Positions 1 to 9,764 of a stretch of DNA of 19,372 nt are shown one piece after another. The stretch is from Agrocybe praecox (taxonomy: Eukaryota; Basidiomycota; Agaricomycetes; Agaricales; Agrocybaceae), in the NCBI GenBank assembly GCA_964017145.1, contig CAXHKQ010000293.1:1-19372 (forward strand), read 5' to 3'. Under the pieces are notes generated by a model. That model had not been told where the DNA came from and made no database searches. It saw nothing but the letters and a program-made list of their open reading frames with translations. Positions within the stretch are counted from its first letter, which is position 1. Each line of letters begins with the position of its first letter. A program made the translations under genes and the position numbers.

Positions 1-4
1 TCCC

Positions 5-81
5 CAGTTACTCACTCTGGACTTCAGGTTAGTAGTATGTCTTATGTCTCAATACACTCAGTTACTCACTCTGGACTTCAG
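5..81. repeat. Direct repeat, 23 bp x2, at left edge
   Basis: The 23-mer beginning CAGTTACTCACTC lies at 5-27 and again, identical, at 59-81. The 54-bp period may be part of a longer tandem array cut by the window edge. The rest of 1-150 shows no gene and no recognisable LINE homology. Confidence 0.75.
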
Positions 82-149
82 CTCTTCATAGCTCTTCAGT
101 CCTTCGTCTTGGGTGCACCATATTAGGTCGCCAGGTAGCTCACGACGTC

Positions 150-1659
150 CCGCACTCGCTCCCTTTAACATATCCCGCAAGGCATTGTTTCTATCCTAAG
201 TGCATGACGGCACCTGCATTGCCCAAGCCAAAACCCTCCAGGAGAACACGGTAACCCTCGTGGCTGCTTATGCAGTCCTCCTTCGACTCTTCACCGCCAT
301 TGGACTCATCCTTGAACACAACAAGTCCGAATACACCTGCTTCGACCGGTCGCACAATTACGACCCGCCACCTCTCGATCTCGGATATGCCCCCTACACT
401 GGGGACACCCCCCTCCGCCCTAAGCGCGTTTGGCGCTACTTGGGCTTCTACTTTGACCGCAAGCTCACATTCAAGGAGCATGTGTGGTTCTACTCTACCA
501 AGTCTCTATCATCCATCGGTGAAAGCCATGAAGATGCTTGGAAGCTCAACTCGCGGTCTCCACCCCAAGGAGAAGCGACTATTATACTGTGCATGTGTCC
601 TACCAATAGCAACATACGGATATCGTTTGTGGTACTTCGAAGGATCCCGTTCTAAGGGAGCTCTCGAAGACCTGCGCAAAATGCAGCGTAAAGCGGCACT
701 AGAAACTTGGCAGCCGGTCCAACTATCGGGCTGCCATGTTATCAGACACACATCCGCTCAGGGCGCTCCTATCGGAGGAGCACCACAAGCGGGCTGACGT
801 TCACCCGTTAGCAATCTCAAGGCTCACTCCTGCTCAGAAAGCAAAGGTAGGAGGGGCCCTCATGGAGATCGACCGTCATCTCCCTGAACTCACAGAGTCT
901 TTCTCGCCCGTGGTGACAGAGGCTCGGCCTGGAAACAGGATGTTGGATTTATTCGACGACCGTTTCACATTCGAACCATGCCCAACTGATGATGAATCAG
1001 CGGACGCAGTTCGCGTAGGTCTTAATCAAGTGCTCAGTGAAGCACAAGACCAAGAAACAATGGTGTATTGTGCGGTCGACGCTTCGGTGCTGAATGACGT
1101 ACAGCGAGAGGCGGTTTTGACTGCCCTACTATACCGGGGACATGAACGGATCCACACCATATCACATCCTGCCGGACGAGTAACTGCTCCTGACGCAGAG
1201 CTCTTTGCCATCTGCTCAGCGATTGTCCTTGCCACCCAGCAAGACGATTGTGAACGGATAGTCATATTCACTGACTAGATGGCTTCGGCCAAACGAGCAC
1301 TGGACCCTACCCTCCATAGTGGCCAAGGACACTCTTTGGCCATCTGTCGAGCATTACAACCGTGGTTAGAAGAAGATGCTGCGTGCAAAGTAGACTTCAT
1401 TCAGGTTCCGTCGAAACTGAAATGGAGGATACACCAAGAAGCCAATGACATCAGTCGGGCTCAAGTCGAACCAGTCGGGGAACACCCGGTTACTTCCTTG
1501 GATAGTGTACAAAAGGTTGTCACTAATATATTGCAAGTGTGCACGAAACATACACGCGAGCACGACGGTCGGTCACTGGAACTCCTGGTGCATCTGATCA
1601 AATTCCTGGATGACAACGATTCGGCTTTTGCGTTCAGGCGACTCGCAGGGGTTGGATAA
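150..1659 (+). pseudogene. LINE ORF2 C-terminal part (RT end plus RNase H), broken
   Basis: Comparison with copy C shows several lesions. At 191-211 the RT catalytic box expected as L-S-Y-V-D-D-G reads L-S-stop-V-H-D-G: TAA at 197-199 replaces Tyr and CAT replaces the first Asp. A frameshift falls near 515, moving from the frame giving W-R-Y-L-G-F-Y-F to the one giving K-A-M-K-M-L-G. About 90 bp are missing near 700. RNase H motifs follow (V-D-A-S, D-A-E-L-F, I-F-T-D), with TAG at 1276-1278 replacing the Ser codon after I-F-T-D. A 276-bp in-frame deletion lies at the 1526/1527 junction. The C-terminus ends at TAA 1657-1659. This copy cannot encode a working enzyme. Confidence 0.85.
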
Positions 1660-1906
1660 GCAGGTTGGGCTACGGTTCAGCCTGCGGGACATGTTCTTCT
1701 TGGACTGCGGAACGTGCCTTGTTCGGACTTCGGATTCTCTGCCATTACAATGGCGCGCGCCTCAGTACTCGGACTTGCGGGATTCGTCCTGACCCTGCGG
1801 GGGCGTTCGGGGCCCTTTAGTGGGTACCTTGGTTTGTGGGCTTCGGCCTGACCCTTCGGGGGCACCCGGGCTAAGCGGAAGCGGCGATGCGACTTGGAAT
1901 GTGGAG

Positions 1907-1952
1907 GGACTGTGGACTGGGTGGGGTGTGGACTGTGGACTGGGTGGGGTGT
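1907..1952 (+). repeat. Tandem 23-bp repeat x2 in LINE copy A 3' UTR
   Basis: A G/T-rich 23-bp unit starting GGACTGTGGACTGGG occurs at 1907-1929 and 1930-1952, followed by a degenerate third start. Copies B and C have a related but diverged, non-duplicated stretch here, so the duplication looks specific to copy A. Confidence 0.7.
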
Positions 1953-1999
1953 GGACTGTGGGTTGGGCTTGATGCCCGGCCAGGATGCTTAATCGCTTG

Positions 2000-2052
2000 C
2001 GATGGCGCAAGCGCCATCGAACCAGCAACATTCTGACTGCCTAGCGGCGGTC
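2000..2052 (+). other. Two stem-loops in LINE 3' UTR (copy A)
   Basis: Stem 1 (2000-2019) has arms CGATGGCGC and GCGCCATCG around AA. Stem 2 (2035-2052) has arms GACTGCC and GGCGGTC around a 4-nt loop, with one U-G pair. The same two hairpins occur in copy C at 17634-17653 and 17601-17618. In stem 1 a T-A pair in copy A is a C-G pair in copy C. They may be recognised by the LINE reverse transcriptase, as in LINEs with stringent 3'-end recognition; that role is inferred. Confidence 0.6.
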
Positions 2053-2314
2053 TGCAATCTTGGCGGGCCTGTGCCTGCCCTCGCAGACGTAGCGTAGTAG
2101 TAAATCTTGCTTAGCATGCTATTCTACGTAACGTAGGGACCGGACTGCAATCGCGCACCGGAATACAAGTGGGACTTCGGTCCTTTGATTTTTTTTTTAA
2201 AAAAAAAAAAAAGGAGCCCTTGGCGATAGTGAAGCGGATCACGTCTTCGACGTCATCCCTTAATTTGACAGAAGCTACAGCCAGTGCTGTCAAATTTATG
2301 TATGAGTGATGCAT

Positions 2315-3037
2315 AGTTGCCCCACATAAAGTATGCATCCACAAGGGCAACTGCCCAACTGCCCAAAGTGATGCATCAAGCCCTCTGGCTGGCCTATTGT
2401 GACCATTTGTGACTATAGTCATGTGTCTAATATTGATGGGATCAAAATCAATGCACATGACTTTTTGCTTGCCTCTATTTACATGTTTGGGCTCCGTTCA
2501 TATGTTTATATGGCCTCAAATACAAACAAATAATAAATAATGATGTCAGCAGGCAGGGGCAGGCCTGCTACAAAACAAACAAAGCCTTTGAGTGACATCA
2601 TATCCAAACAACCTAATAAGGCAAGAGGACTTTGGATTTTGAGATTTTATGATAAAGTCCTCTTGATACCATGATAGACGGGACTAATACATGACCAAAT
2701 AAGATCAAATCTATTTTTGGAATCTATCTATTTTTAGTTGTGTCTATTTTTAGAACAATTATGAATTTGCCAAATACGATGGAGTTATTTTTAGAGCTGA
2801 TCTATTTTTAGAACTCATTACATATTTACATGGTTTATGAAAATCTATTTTTAGAAATTTTTAACGAAAATAACTTGGTGGCTGTGCACTAGATCACATG
2901 ACTATGCTGTGGCTATGCATCAGATCACATGACTTTCACATGACTACGCCTCTCTAGTCACTGTTGGTCACCCTGATGCATCACTTTGGGCAGTTGGGCA
3001 GTTGCCCCTGTGGATGCATACTTTATGTGGGGCAACT
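2315..3037. mobile_element. Non-autonomous element with 64-bp inverted arms (MITE-like)
   Basis: The arms 2315-2378 and 2974-3037 are inverted copies differing at one of 64 positions by eye. Weaker inverted similarity continues inward (TGACCA...GTGACTA...GTCATGTG) and outward (ATGTATG). Each arm is itself partly palindromic: AGTTGCCC about 20 bp before GGGCAACT. The 595-bp interior is AT-rich and codes for nothing visible. No convincing target duplication was found, so exact ends and superfamily are undecided. It could instead be the remains of a larger DNA transposon. Confidence 0.6.
2709..2858 (+). repeat. Interspersed TCTATTTTTAGAA motif, about six copies
   Basis: The motif (T/A)CTATTTTTAG(AA), with small changes, recurs near 2710, 2728, 2743, 2785, 2801 and 2844. 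Spacing is irregular (about 15-43 bp). It fills the centre of the inverted-arm element. Short repeated motifs of this kind often serve as transposase binding sites near transposon ends, but here they are central, so no role is proposed. Confidence 0.5.
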
Positions 3038-3074
3038 TAGGTTGGGTCATGCATACATCTGCCAGTAACAGGTG

Positions 3075-4116
3075 ACCATGGCTAGAAGAAGACGCTGCGT
3101 GCAAAGTAGACTTCATTCAGGTTCCATCGAAACTGAAATGGAGGATACACCAAGAGGCCAACGACATTAGTCGGGCTCAAGTCGAACCTGTCGGGGACCA
3201 CCCGGCTACTTCTCTGGATAGTGTACGAAAGGTCGTCACTAAAACAGTACAGGAGGACTGGAAGACTCTCTTCCGAAACCCCAATTATCGAGGACATAAC
3301 TTTATGCGCCTCAAGAATCTCGCCGGGGATTTACTCGAACCAACGTACCTGAATGAAGGTACTTGGCTCCGCGAAGTGAAGGGCGAGCTAGTTACGCTCG
3401 TTGTGAGGATGAACAGATGCATCCTCAATCACGCTCCCATTGGTGCTGATTACGAGCGCTTCAACATTCAAGAACCTCATGCATGCGAATGCGGCCACCA
3501 CCTGCAGACGCGCGCACATATATTGCAAGTGTGCACGAAACATGTACGTGAGCGAGACGGTCGGTCACCGGAACTCCTGGTGCATCTGATGTTAGAAATT
3601 GACCTCTAACGTAAGTAAAAGTCAATAGACTTATAGTTAACAATAGAGCCAAGTTTCAATGTGCAACAATGACTAGTCTTATGAAAATAGTGTATTGCTT
3701 CTATATAATCCCAAACCCAATCTAGTGTCTTGAGTACTCCCCAGACATAGTAGGAATACTGCTTTGTTTGTTTCTATTTACCCCAAAAATCCCTAGGTGT
3801 GAATATAGGTGCCCACAATATCGCGTTCGAAATCAGTGGTGCACCAAACGAAGTTCTACACTACATATTATATACTGCCGGATTCGTCTCATTAAGGAGA
3901 TTCCGAATGTAGAAAGATCTCGTCCATAGCTCTACTCTATAAATAGTTATTTACAAAATACTGTCCAAAAACAGGGAAAAACACCGAAATCTATGTAAAG
4001 TCCATATGTACAAGTCCAAAATCAAAGTGTTTGATCACTAATTTCAACATCTGATCAAGTTCCTGGATGACAACAATTCGGCGTTTGCGTTCAGGCGACC
4101 CGCAGGGGTTGGATAA
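3075..4116 (+). pseudogene. LINE ORF2 C-terminal fragment (RNase H end plus Cys/His tail)
   Basis: Reading from 3079, the frame gives the W-L-E-E-D-A-A-C-K-V-D-F-I-Q-V-P segment of RNase H, then the linker with N-Y-R-G-H-N-F and the Cys/His cluster C-E-C-G-H-H...H-I-L-Q-V-C at about 3487-3534. Codons up to L-V-H-L are intact to 3584. The frame then enters the inserted LTR and stops at 3607-3609. The remaining codons (K-F-L-D-D-N-N...) resume after 4054 and end at TAA 4114-4116. The catalytic RNase H residues lie upstream of the truncation, so the fragment is inactive. Confidence 0.8.
3590..4049. mobile_element. Solo LTR, 460 bp, with 5-bp target duplication
   Basis: The insertion begins TGTTAGAAATT and ends AATTTCAACA, so it has the TG...CA ends and short inverted termini of an LTR. 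TCTGA flanks it on both sides (3585-3589 and 4050-4054). Uninterrupted copies A and C read straight through as GCATCTGATCAAATTCCTGG, which fixes both junctions. A TATAAATA box sits at 3938-3945. No internal retrotransposon sequence is present, so this is the product of LTR-LTR recombination. The TGTTRGAAAT-like start is common in Ty1/copia LTRs; the superfamily is a guess. Confidence 0.9.
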
Positions 4117-4569
4117 GTAGGCTGGGCTACGGCTCAGCTTGCGGGACATGCTCTTCTCGGACTGCGGACTTGTTCTGCTCGGTCTTCGGACTCTTTGCCA
4201 TTACAATGGCGCGCGCCTCAGTACTCGGACTTGTGGGATTTGTCCTGACCTTGCAGGGGCGTTCGGGGCCCTTCAGTGGGTACCTTGGTTTGTGTGCTTC
4301 GGCCTGACCCTTCGGGGGCACCCGGGCTAAGCGGAAGCGGCGATGCGACTTGGAACGTGAGGGGACTGCGGATTGGGTGAGATGGGGACCGTGGACTGGG
4401 TTGGGTGTGGACGGTGGGTTGGACTCGATGCCCGCCCTCGCAGATGTAGCGTAGTAGTAAATCCTGCTTAGCATGCTGTTGTATGTAACGTAGGGACCGG
4501 ACTACAATCGCGCACCGGAATACAAGTGGGACTTCGGTCCTTTGATTTTTAAAAAAAAAAAAAAAAAAA

Positions 4570-5352
4570 CCCATCTGATTCGCACCGGGTGGACTAAGGG
4601 ACTCAAGACCAGCGTTGTCGCCTTCGACATCGCCCAGTTCTTCTCTTCTCTTAACCATGACATGCTCAAGGCAATACTCAGGAAACAGGGGTTCTCGCCA
4701 CTTGTGGCGCGGGGACGCCCTCCATAACACCTACAACTCGGCCTCCGGCCGAGTGGTAGATCTTACAGTGCTAGATCCCCTCCCTACTCTTCAGGAAAGG
4801 GACTGGCCCCCATTCTCCAAGTTAGAATTGGATGAGGTGCTAGCGTCTTGCTCAAGTCTGTCTTCCCCAGGCCCGGACCATGTGTCTTGGCCAGTCCTCA
4901 AAGAAGTTGTGAAGCAGCAAGCTGCGTCACAACTTCTCATCGACCTAGCCAACGCCTGCATTCGTGTCGGGCATTGGCCGAGGCACTTTAAGGAATCGAC
5001 GTCGGTCATTATACCGAAGCCGGGCAAACCTACATATTCAGACCCCAAAGCGTTCCGGCCCATCGTGCTGTTGAACACCACGGGGAAACTCATTGAGAAG
5101 ATGATTTCCAATCGTCTTCAATACGACATGATCAAGTTTGACCTTGTTCATCCCAACCAAGTCGGAAGAGTGCGACAGCGCTCAACCGAAGACGCAGGGT
5201 TGTACCTTACCCATCTGATTCGCACTGGGTGGACTAAGGGACTCAAGACTAGCGTTGTCGCTTTTGACATCGCCCAGTTCTTCCCATCTCTTAACCATGA
5301 CATGCTCAAGGCAATACTCAGGAAACAGGGGTTCTCGCCACTTGTGGCGCGG
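4570..5352 (+). repeat. Direct repeat of LINE RT segment, 143 bp (pieces E and D)
   Basis: 4570-4712 and 5210-5352 are about 96% identical by eye (six differences noticed) and encode the same RT segment around motif A (F-D-I-A-Q-F-F). Piece E is cut on its left by the poly(A) of copy B and on its right at GCGCGG, where the upstream part of piece D begins. This is either one LINE inserted into another or a local rearrangement. Confidence 0.85.
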
Positions 5353-5426
5353 TTCTTCTCATCCTACCTCGTTGACTGATTCATCTCATACAGGTGGAAC
5401 TCGTTCACATCCGACCCCCGGCAGGC
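4713..5426 (+). pseudogene. LINE reverse transcriptase fragment (piece D, left part)
   Basis: The frame encodes the N-terminal half of a LINE reverse transcriptase: a leader with N-T-Y-N-S-A-S-G-R, then S-S-P-G-P-D-H-V, then the RT core with V-I-I-P-K-P-G-K and F-R-P-I-V-L-L-N, and motif A with its catalytic Asp in F-D-I-A-Q-F-F. It stops at TGA 5377-5379, where the Arg of V-D-R-F-I-S is expected (CGA to TGA). The frame then continues open to the D-P-R-Q-A codons at 5413-5426. There it is interrupted by the large transposon and resumes at 17361. The 5' end at about 4713 is a truncation against piece E. Confidence 0.85.
5420..5426. repeat. Target-site duplication of the large transposon, left copy
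   Basis: GGCAGGC at 5420-5426 is repeated at 17361-17367. Both copies fall on the same RT codons (R-Q-A) of LINE piece D. An 8-bp duplication with one mismatch is also possible (CGGCAGGC against GGGCAGGC). Confidence 0.75.
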
Positions 5427-5518
5427 CAGCCATTGCAGTCACATTTATATATAATAACATGTCTATTGCCTAACACTAACCATATATCCCAAATGACACC
5501 TACCTGCTGTGGAAACTT
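5427..5518 (+). repeat. Left terminal inverted repeat of KDZ transposon
   Basis: The repeat starts CAGCCATTGCAGTCACAT; the opposite end, read inward, starts CACCTGTATCAGTCCCAT. Shared blocks continue in the same order for about 90 bp (ATATAT, TGCC-AACACTA, ATATATCC, CCTGCC-like, TGTGG-A-ACTT). Overall similarity is about two thirds by eye, with small gaps. Confidence 0.7.
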
Positions 5519-5972
5519 CCACATACACATTTTCGGCACAATATTGATCATATATACATGTACAAACAAAAAATATTGATTTTGAGCATCCCGGAATACT
5601 ATTTTCACATTTCCGACATTTCCGGTGACAAAACATATGTTTTAGGTGAAGAAAAAAGACATATAGTATCTTTAAATATATTTGAACATATTGGGTATGT
5701 TTCCTCTGCAATAAAAGACGAGAAAAGGATGGATTGGCAAAAGTGATTCTGGATGACGTTCGAAAATAATTCAACATATGACTATTTATAAATCGATCCA
5801 TTTCTATCTTTAAATCATGCACGTGAGCCTTGGCTGTGCAAGTAATATTAGTAATCTTGACGAAATAAATTGGAATTAGCAGAGCAGGGAAAAATCTCGG
5901 TGAAAAAAGGCCAAAAAAAAAGAAAAACATATGCGCCTCACAGGCACTGGGCACTTATCACTGGTCATAAGG
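5519..5972. other. Gene-free sub-terminal region, left
   Basis: This AT-rich stretch lies between the left terminal repeat and the stop codon of the transposase gene, and would include the transposase 3' UTR. No conserved coding frame is apparent. A short palindrome GTGGAAACTTCCAC spans the inner edge of the terminal repeat (5509-5522). Confidence 0.5.
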
Positions 5973-8900
5973 CTAATCTTCATCCAGAGGTTCACGATTG
6001 TGGTGCTCGTACTCCCCCTCCTCAATATCTGTCCCTTCTGCTTCATCATCCTCGTCCTCATCCTCATCCTCGCTGTCCTCGCCCCGATTTGTCGCTCCAC
6101 AATTGACTTCTGTATCGTCCGAGTCTGGCAATGTTTCATAAAGAGGTTTATTCCACAGGTGGCGGAAGCGAATAGCAAGACTCGTTTGTAGCTCTGCTTG
6201 TTTTAATGCAAAAGCGCGTCGGCCTTCTGTGAGCTCGGAAGGACCTTCGATATTTGTATTCGCTCGGGTTTTCCACTCGTTCGCCTTCCATTGAAGGAAC
6301 GCCAATACTCGACGCATTTCTTCCTTCAATAGCAGAACCTCTTCGCGACTTCTTGCAGCTCTGGCGCGACTCTTTGCCCATTCCGTTTGTAGGATATTGT
6401 CGGACTCGTCAGAATGATCAACATTCTTGCCTAGCCATATCCATGATAGTGTCCTCCTCGTTTCACCGGTGCCATCCTGTCGACCACGCAGTTCGTTGAA
6501 AAGCGAAAATGTCTCGCCATCTGCCATCTCTGTGTCTTCATCCTCCTGAGTTGCGGATGAATGAGGGACGTCGGTGTGATTGTCTTCGAAAATTCCTTGT
6601 CGACCTTGTCGCGGACGTAGACGATTCGGGTCCTGATAGGATCAAATGTCGCTGTCTTCCAAGGTGTGAAACTCGGTCTCCCAGTCTCCAGGACCATCCA
6701 GCATAAGTCTGGCTGTTCTTGCTGCTCGATACTTGGCGGCAGCTGCTCTTGCTCGTTCATGAACGCGATCGATAACGGCGCGTGATCTTGTTCCATCCCT
6801 CTGACCACGGATATTTTTATTTTTGAAGGCAATCATTCGACTTTTAATCTTGAGAATGTGTCGAACATTGTCCAGCAAATCGTTACACTGGGCGATGCGA
6901 AGACGAGTCTCGATACCTCCCAGGCCTTCTATGCATACACGACTTCGTTCGTTCGATGGAATGTCGGAGGGCAGCCAGAGCTTAATGTCCTCAGGCGTAT
7001 CTGACAAGTCGAGAGGGGTAGCGGGCATTCGGGATTGATACAGCAAGAGACCAGGCATGTAGATTGGGTGTAATTGTTGCCAGACCCGAATGCGAGAACG
7101 CAGGCTGTTCCGCTGCTCGACGAGAGTTCCTTCTGAACTTGTTGAGCTCGGCGATGCAGATTGCGTCAGCCTTTTCAGCCTACGTCTGATGTAGAAATAA
7201 AATTAACTATTAATGTACTTATAAATTATCAAATGGAAATACTTACTGAGAATCTTCCAAGTATAAACCCAGAGCAACAAAGCCCGAAGCACTGGTCGTG
7301 TGCCACGAGACGCCTCCCCTGCGGATCCGTTCCTCTTCTTCATCTCCGAGTTCTTTCCTAACTTGCTTCTCGGTAATAACTGCAAATTGGGAAGTAAATC
7401 AGAATCTAGGCGCAATACAAGCCAAGGGAAGTACTTACATACGTCATCAGTCTGATATGGATTTTTCGAGTGTTTAGGGAATTCCTCAGAATCCCATTGC
7501 GAACACAGACTTTTCCATTTGTCGAGTAATGCCTGGTTCTTCTCTAGGTCCACACAACCGTCGACCGTTTGTTTGAGAATAGAATCAGTGAGGCCACGAT
7601 GTGCTTCAGCTTGTATATTGCGTTCTGCGACCGCCGATCTGTATTTTCGTGCAAGGGTGAGCCCAATTTTCGTGTACTTTTCCCAATTCCAAAAATTGAA
7701 ATGGTCGTCGAGGACGTCATGCCTTGATCCTGGTGATTGAGTTTTAGTGGAATTCGAGAGGGGATTGTGAGGAGCCCATACACGTTCCGGGCATTCACAG
7801 TCCGAGGAACCGACGCTGGGCATGTAGTTTAGAGAATACACTTGATGATTAGCGGCTCCGTGCATGGGTTCGTGAAGTTTAGGAATCGCCGGTATGAGTT
7901 TGGTGGAGTCAGGGATGCGTATTTCCTCTGGCCAGTGCTCCGAAATGCGCTTGTGCAGATTTGTGAACCACTGACATGAAATGTCGTAGCTTATCACGAC
8001 GTTCGGTACAAGTACGGACCGCATAGCAGACCCGAATACAAAATCCATGTTGGCGTATCTGAGCAAATGAATTAACCAGTTGAAATCTCGAAAAAAAGGA
8101 CAGGCGTACCTCTCGCCCTTCTGCAAGTTCCCGACCACTTGAGGAAGCAGCATTTCAGACCTCCCACATACTGCAGCACCAACCCCTGTGTACCGTAATC
8201 CCTGAGAGAACTTCGTATTTGCTTTTGCAAGGGCTTGAAACCCCACACAAGTACTAATCTAAACAACACGATCAGAAAAAGAAGATATTCTTTGTAATTA
8301 CACCACTCACATCTTCATCATTTGCCCTGCTTAAAACGTAACTCTCGTATGGACCTCGCTCTATCATGAAAGCCCAGCCTATGCCCAGCCCGGGATCCTG
8401 GGAGTAATTGGAGACCAGCTGGTTCTTCAGACGAAAGTTGGCGTCCATGCATACTATAGCTCGGTAGATAAACCTAATAGACTCTATATGAACTCATGCT
8501 GCGCGTAAGAAAATAAGTAACATACCTATGCTCTGGATCAGTCGACTCCCATCCTACTGGTAAATTAATGAGTGGATAAGGGCAAGAAGGGCAGTGAACA
8601 GCTAGCTCTCCATTGCGTGTGCCGTTCGCCCCCGTCCTGTCGTTCGCCCTTCCAGCCCATTTGAGCATTTTAAGGTGCCGCCATTGAAGGCACATTCGAA
8701 AAAGAGACCGATATCGATATTTGGGCTTCGACATTCCGGTGTTATCGGTCATCTTCTCCAAAGCACGATAGAAGTCGTACGTCGATGCCTTGGTAGTAAG
8801 AGCGAGCATATGAAGCAGTTGAAGTAGGGAGAAAGACGCGCAGGTCCTCACTGTAACCTGGGAAGCAGGGTATAGTCCACGTCGAAAAAGTTGGACGTGT

Positions 8901-9764
8901 TGGGGTACAGCACGGCTGCAGCCGCAGTATTGGATAGCAACATTGTGGATCCCATTCGTGTGGAGGACCAAAAGCTGTGAGTGGCAGTCGATAGGATTCT
9001 CGCAGTACATGCTGCCGTGGTTTAATTGAATTTTGAGACCGATATCTTTCAAAGTCGTTCGCTCGAAGGATTGACCGTTCCAGCGCTTGCGAGAGAGTAA
9101 GTACACAACCCAAGTAAAGGAACAGTAAACATACCTGGATCCAATGTAACGGATGAAGTCTGTGTCGTTTCACGCAGCACGCAGCACACAGAAGGTCCGG
9201 TAAGAAGCATTCCAGACACCTATACTGAGGTGTTCCAGGTACGTTGGCCTTGCGAGAGATGCAATCAGCGCACTGATTGGCATACAGAAAGTCGCCTCTT
9301 CCATCCATACACGTCATCTCCTCGAGGTACGACTGCCGGTGGTGTGTCTTCCAGAATACGTGAGGCCGACGCTATAGAACTTGTGAGATCATCGAATTTT
9401 GGGCATACCAGTTAATGATTCTTACTGATAAGAGGCTATTAGGCTTCTTCTTCTTCCTCTTCTTTGGAACCGGCATAGGTACGGACGTTTCTTCTCCTAT
9501 ATTTGCCACGACCGCCTCGTCGTACCATTCACAATCTGGGTCAAGAGCGTATTCTGGGTCATCAAGCGTAACCCATGCCGTGGAATTCCGTGTCTCTGGT
9601 GCAGCCGGTTGTGGCAACCGTTCCGTTCGAGAAACATGCCCAGTACAGTTGGTAGTAGCCTCGCTTTCGTGAATAATGGCATAATCTTGAGATGTTGGCA
9701 CAGAATCGTGGTAAGCATGAGTAATTTCCTCAACGCGACGGCGTTTCTGACGAGAATATGACAT
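5973..9764 (-). CDS. KDZ transposase with CxC2 cysteine cluster (one in-frame stop)
   Basis: Exons 9764-9426, 9371-9135, 9085-8526, 8473-8311, 8258-8110, 8058-7439, 7379-7247 and 7185-5973 join with consistent phases: 1137 codons plus stop. The N-terminus is basic (K-K-R-K-K-K-K near 105). A CxC2 zinc cluster follows: Cys147, 150, 165, 168, 175, 178 and His183. The transposase core has M-D-A-N-F (Asp389), S-Y-D-I-S-C-Q-W (Asp508), C-P-E-R-V-W (Glu574) and G-S-R-H-D-V-L-D-D-H. The tail is very acidic. It is expected to cut and rejoin the element ends by RNase H-fold chemistry. Codon 915 (6642-6644) is TGA where D-S-D-I-R is usual in the family, while the following 222 codons stay open and family-like. 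So the gene is probably disabled or truncated late, unless this is a sequence error. It diverges from the TET/JBP gene. Confidence 0.85.

Larger units (their letters stand above)
150..2212 (+). mobile_element. LINE (RNase H-bearing non-LTR retrotransposon), copy A, decayed
   Basis: The copy holds the C-terminal part of a LINE ORF2 (end of reverse transcriptase, linker, RNase H, Cys/His tail), a 3' UTR from 1660 and a tail of T8 then A14 ending at 2212. The 3' end shared with copies B and C (CTTCGGTCCTTTGATTTT then poly(A)) defines the family. The left limit is approximate, because the window has no other copy of that part for comparison. The combination of RT, RNase H and a C-terminal CxC...H...C cluster fits fungal Tad-like LINEs; the clade is inferred. 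Confidence 0.85.
2213..3074. other. Gene-free spacer between LINE copies A and B
   Basis: No coding region is supported. The stretch contains a short palindrome (AATTTGACAG at 2262-2271 opposite CTGTCAAATT at 2286-2295), the inverted-arm element at 2315-3037, and an AT-rich core. Bases 2213-2261 lie directly after the poly(A) of copy A and were not identified. Confidence 0.6.
3075..4569 (+). mobile_element. LINE copy B, 5'-truncated, split by a solo LTR
   Basis: LINE homology starts abruptly at 3075 (ACCATGGCTAGAAG, matching copy C in reverse complement). It covers the end of RNase H and the Cys/His tail, is interrupted at 3590-4049 by a solo LTR, resumes with the last codons and 3' UTR, and ends in T5A19 at about 4569. 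Its 3' UTR lacks about 120 bp found in copies A and C (junction near 4433 at GATGCCCG/CCCTCG), which removes both conserved hairpins. Sequence identity with copy C looks very high, so it is relatively young despite these lesions. Confidence 0.85.

Noticed and set aside
2315..3037. CRISPR-like or tRNA-like reading of the repeated motifs
   Set aside because: Spacing is irregular, there are no uniform spacers, and no cloverleaf could be drawn.
3050..4585. Possible target duplication CATCTG around LINE copy B (3055-3060 and 4572-4577)
   Set aside because: It is only 6 bp and separated from the LINE 5' end by about 14 bp of unexplained sequence. Chance is a good explanation.
4218..4730. 170-codon - strand frame through the LINE 3' UTR
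   Set aside because: It runs through the poly(A) tail (poly-Phe) and the antisense of the RT fragment; it is not a gene.
5463..5954. 163-codon - strand frame in the left sub-terminal region
   Set aside because: Its composition is AT-driven (Phe/Ile/His-rich), it matches no family, and it overlaps the terminal inverted repeat.
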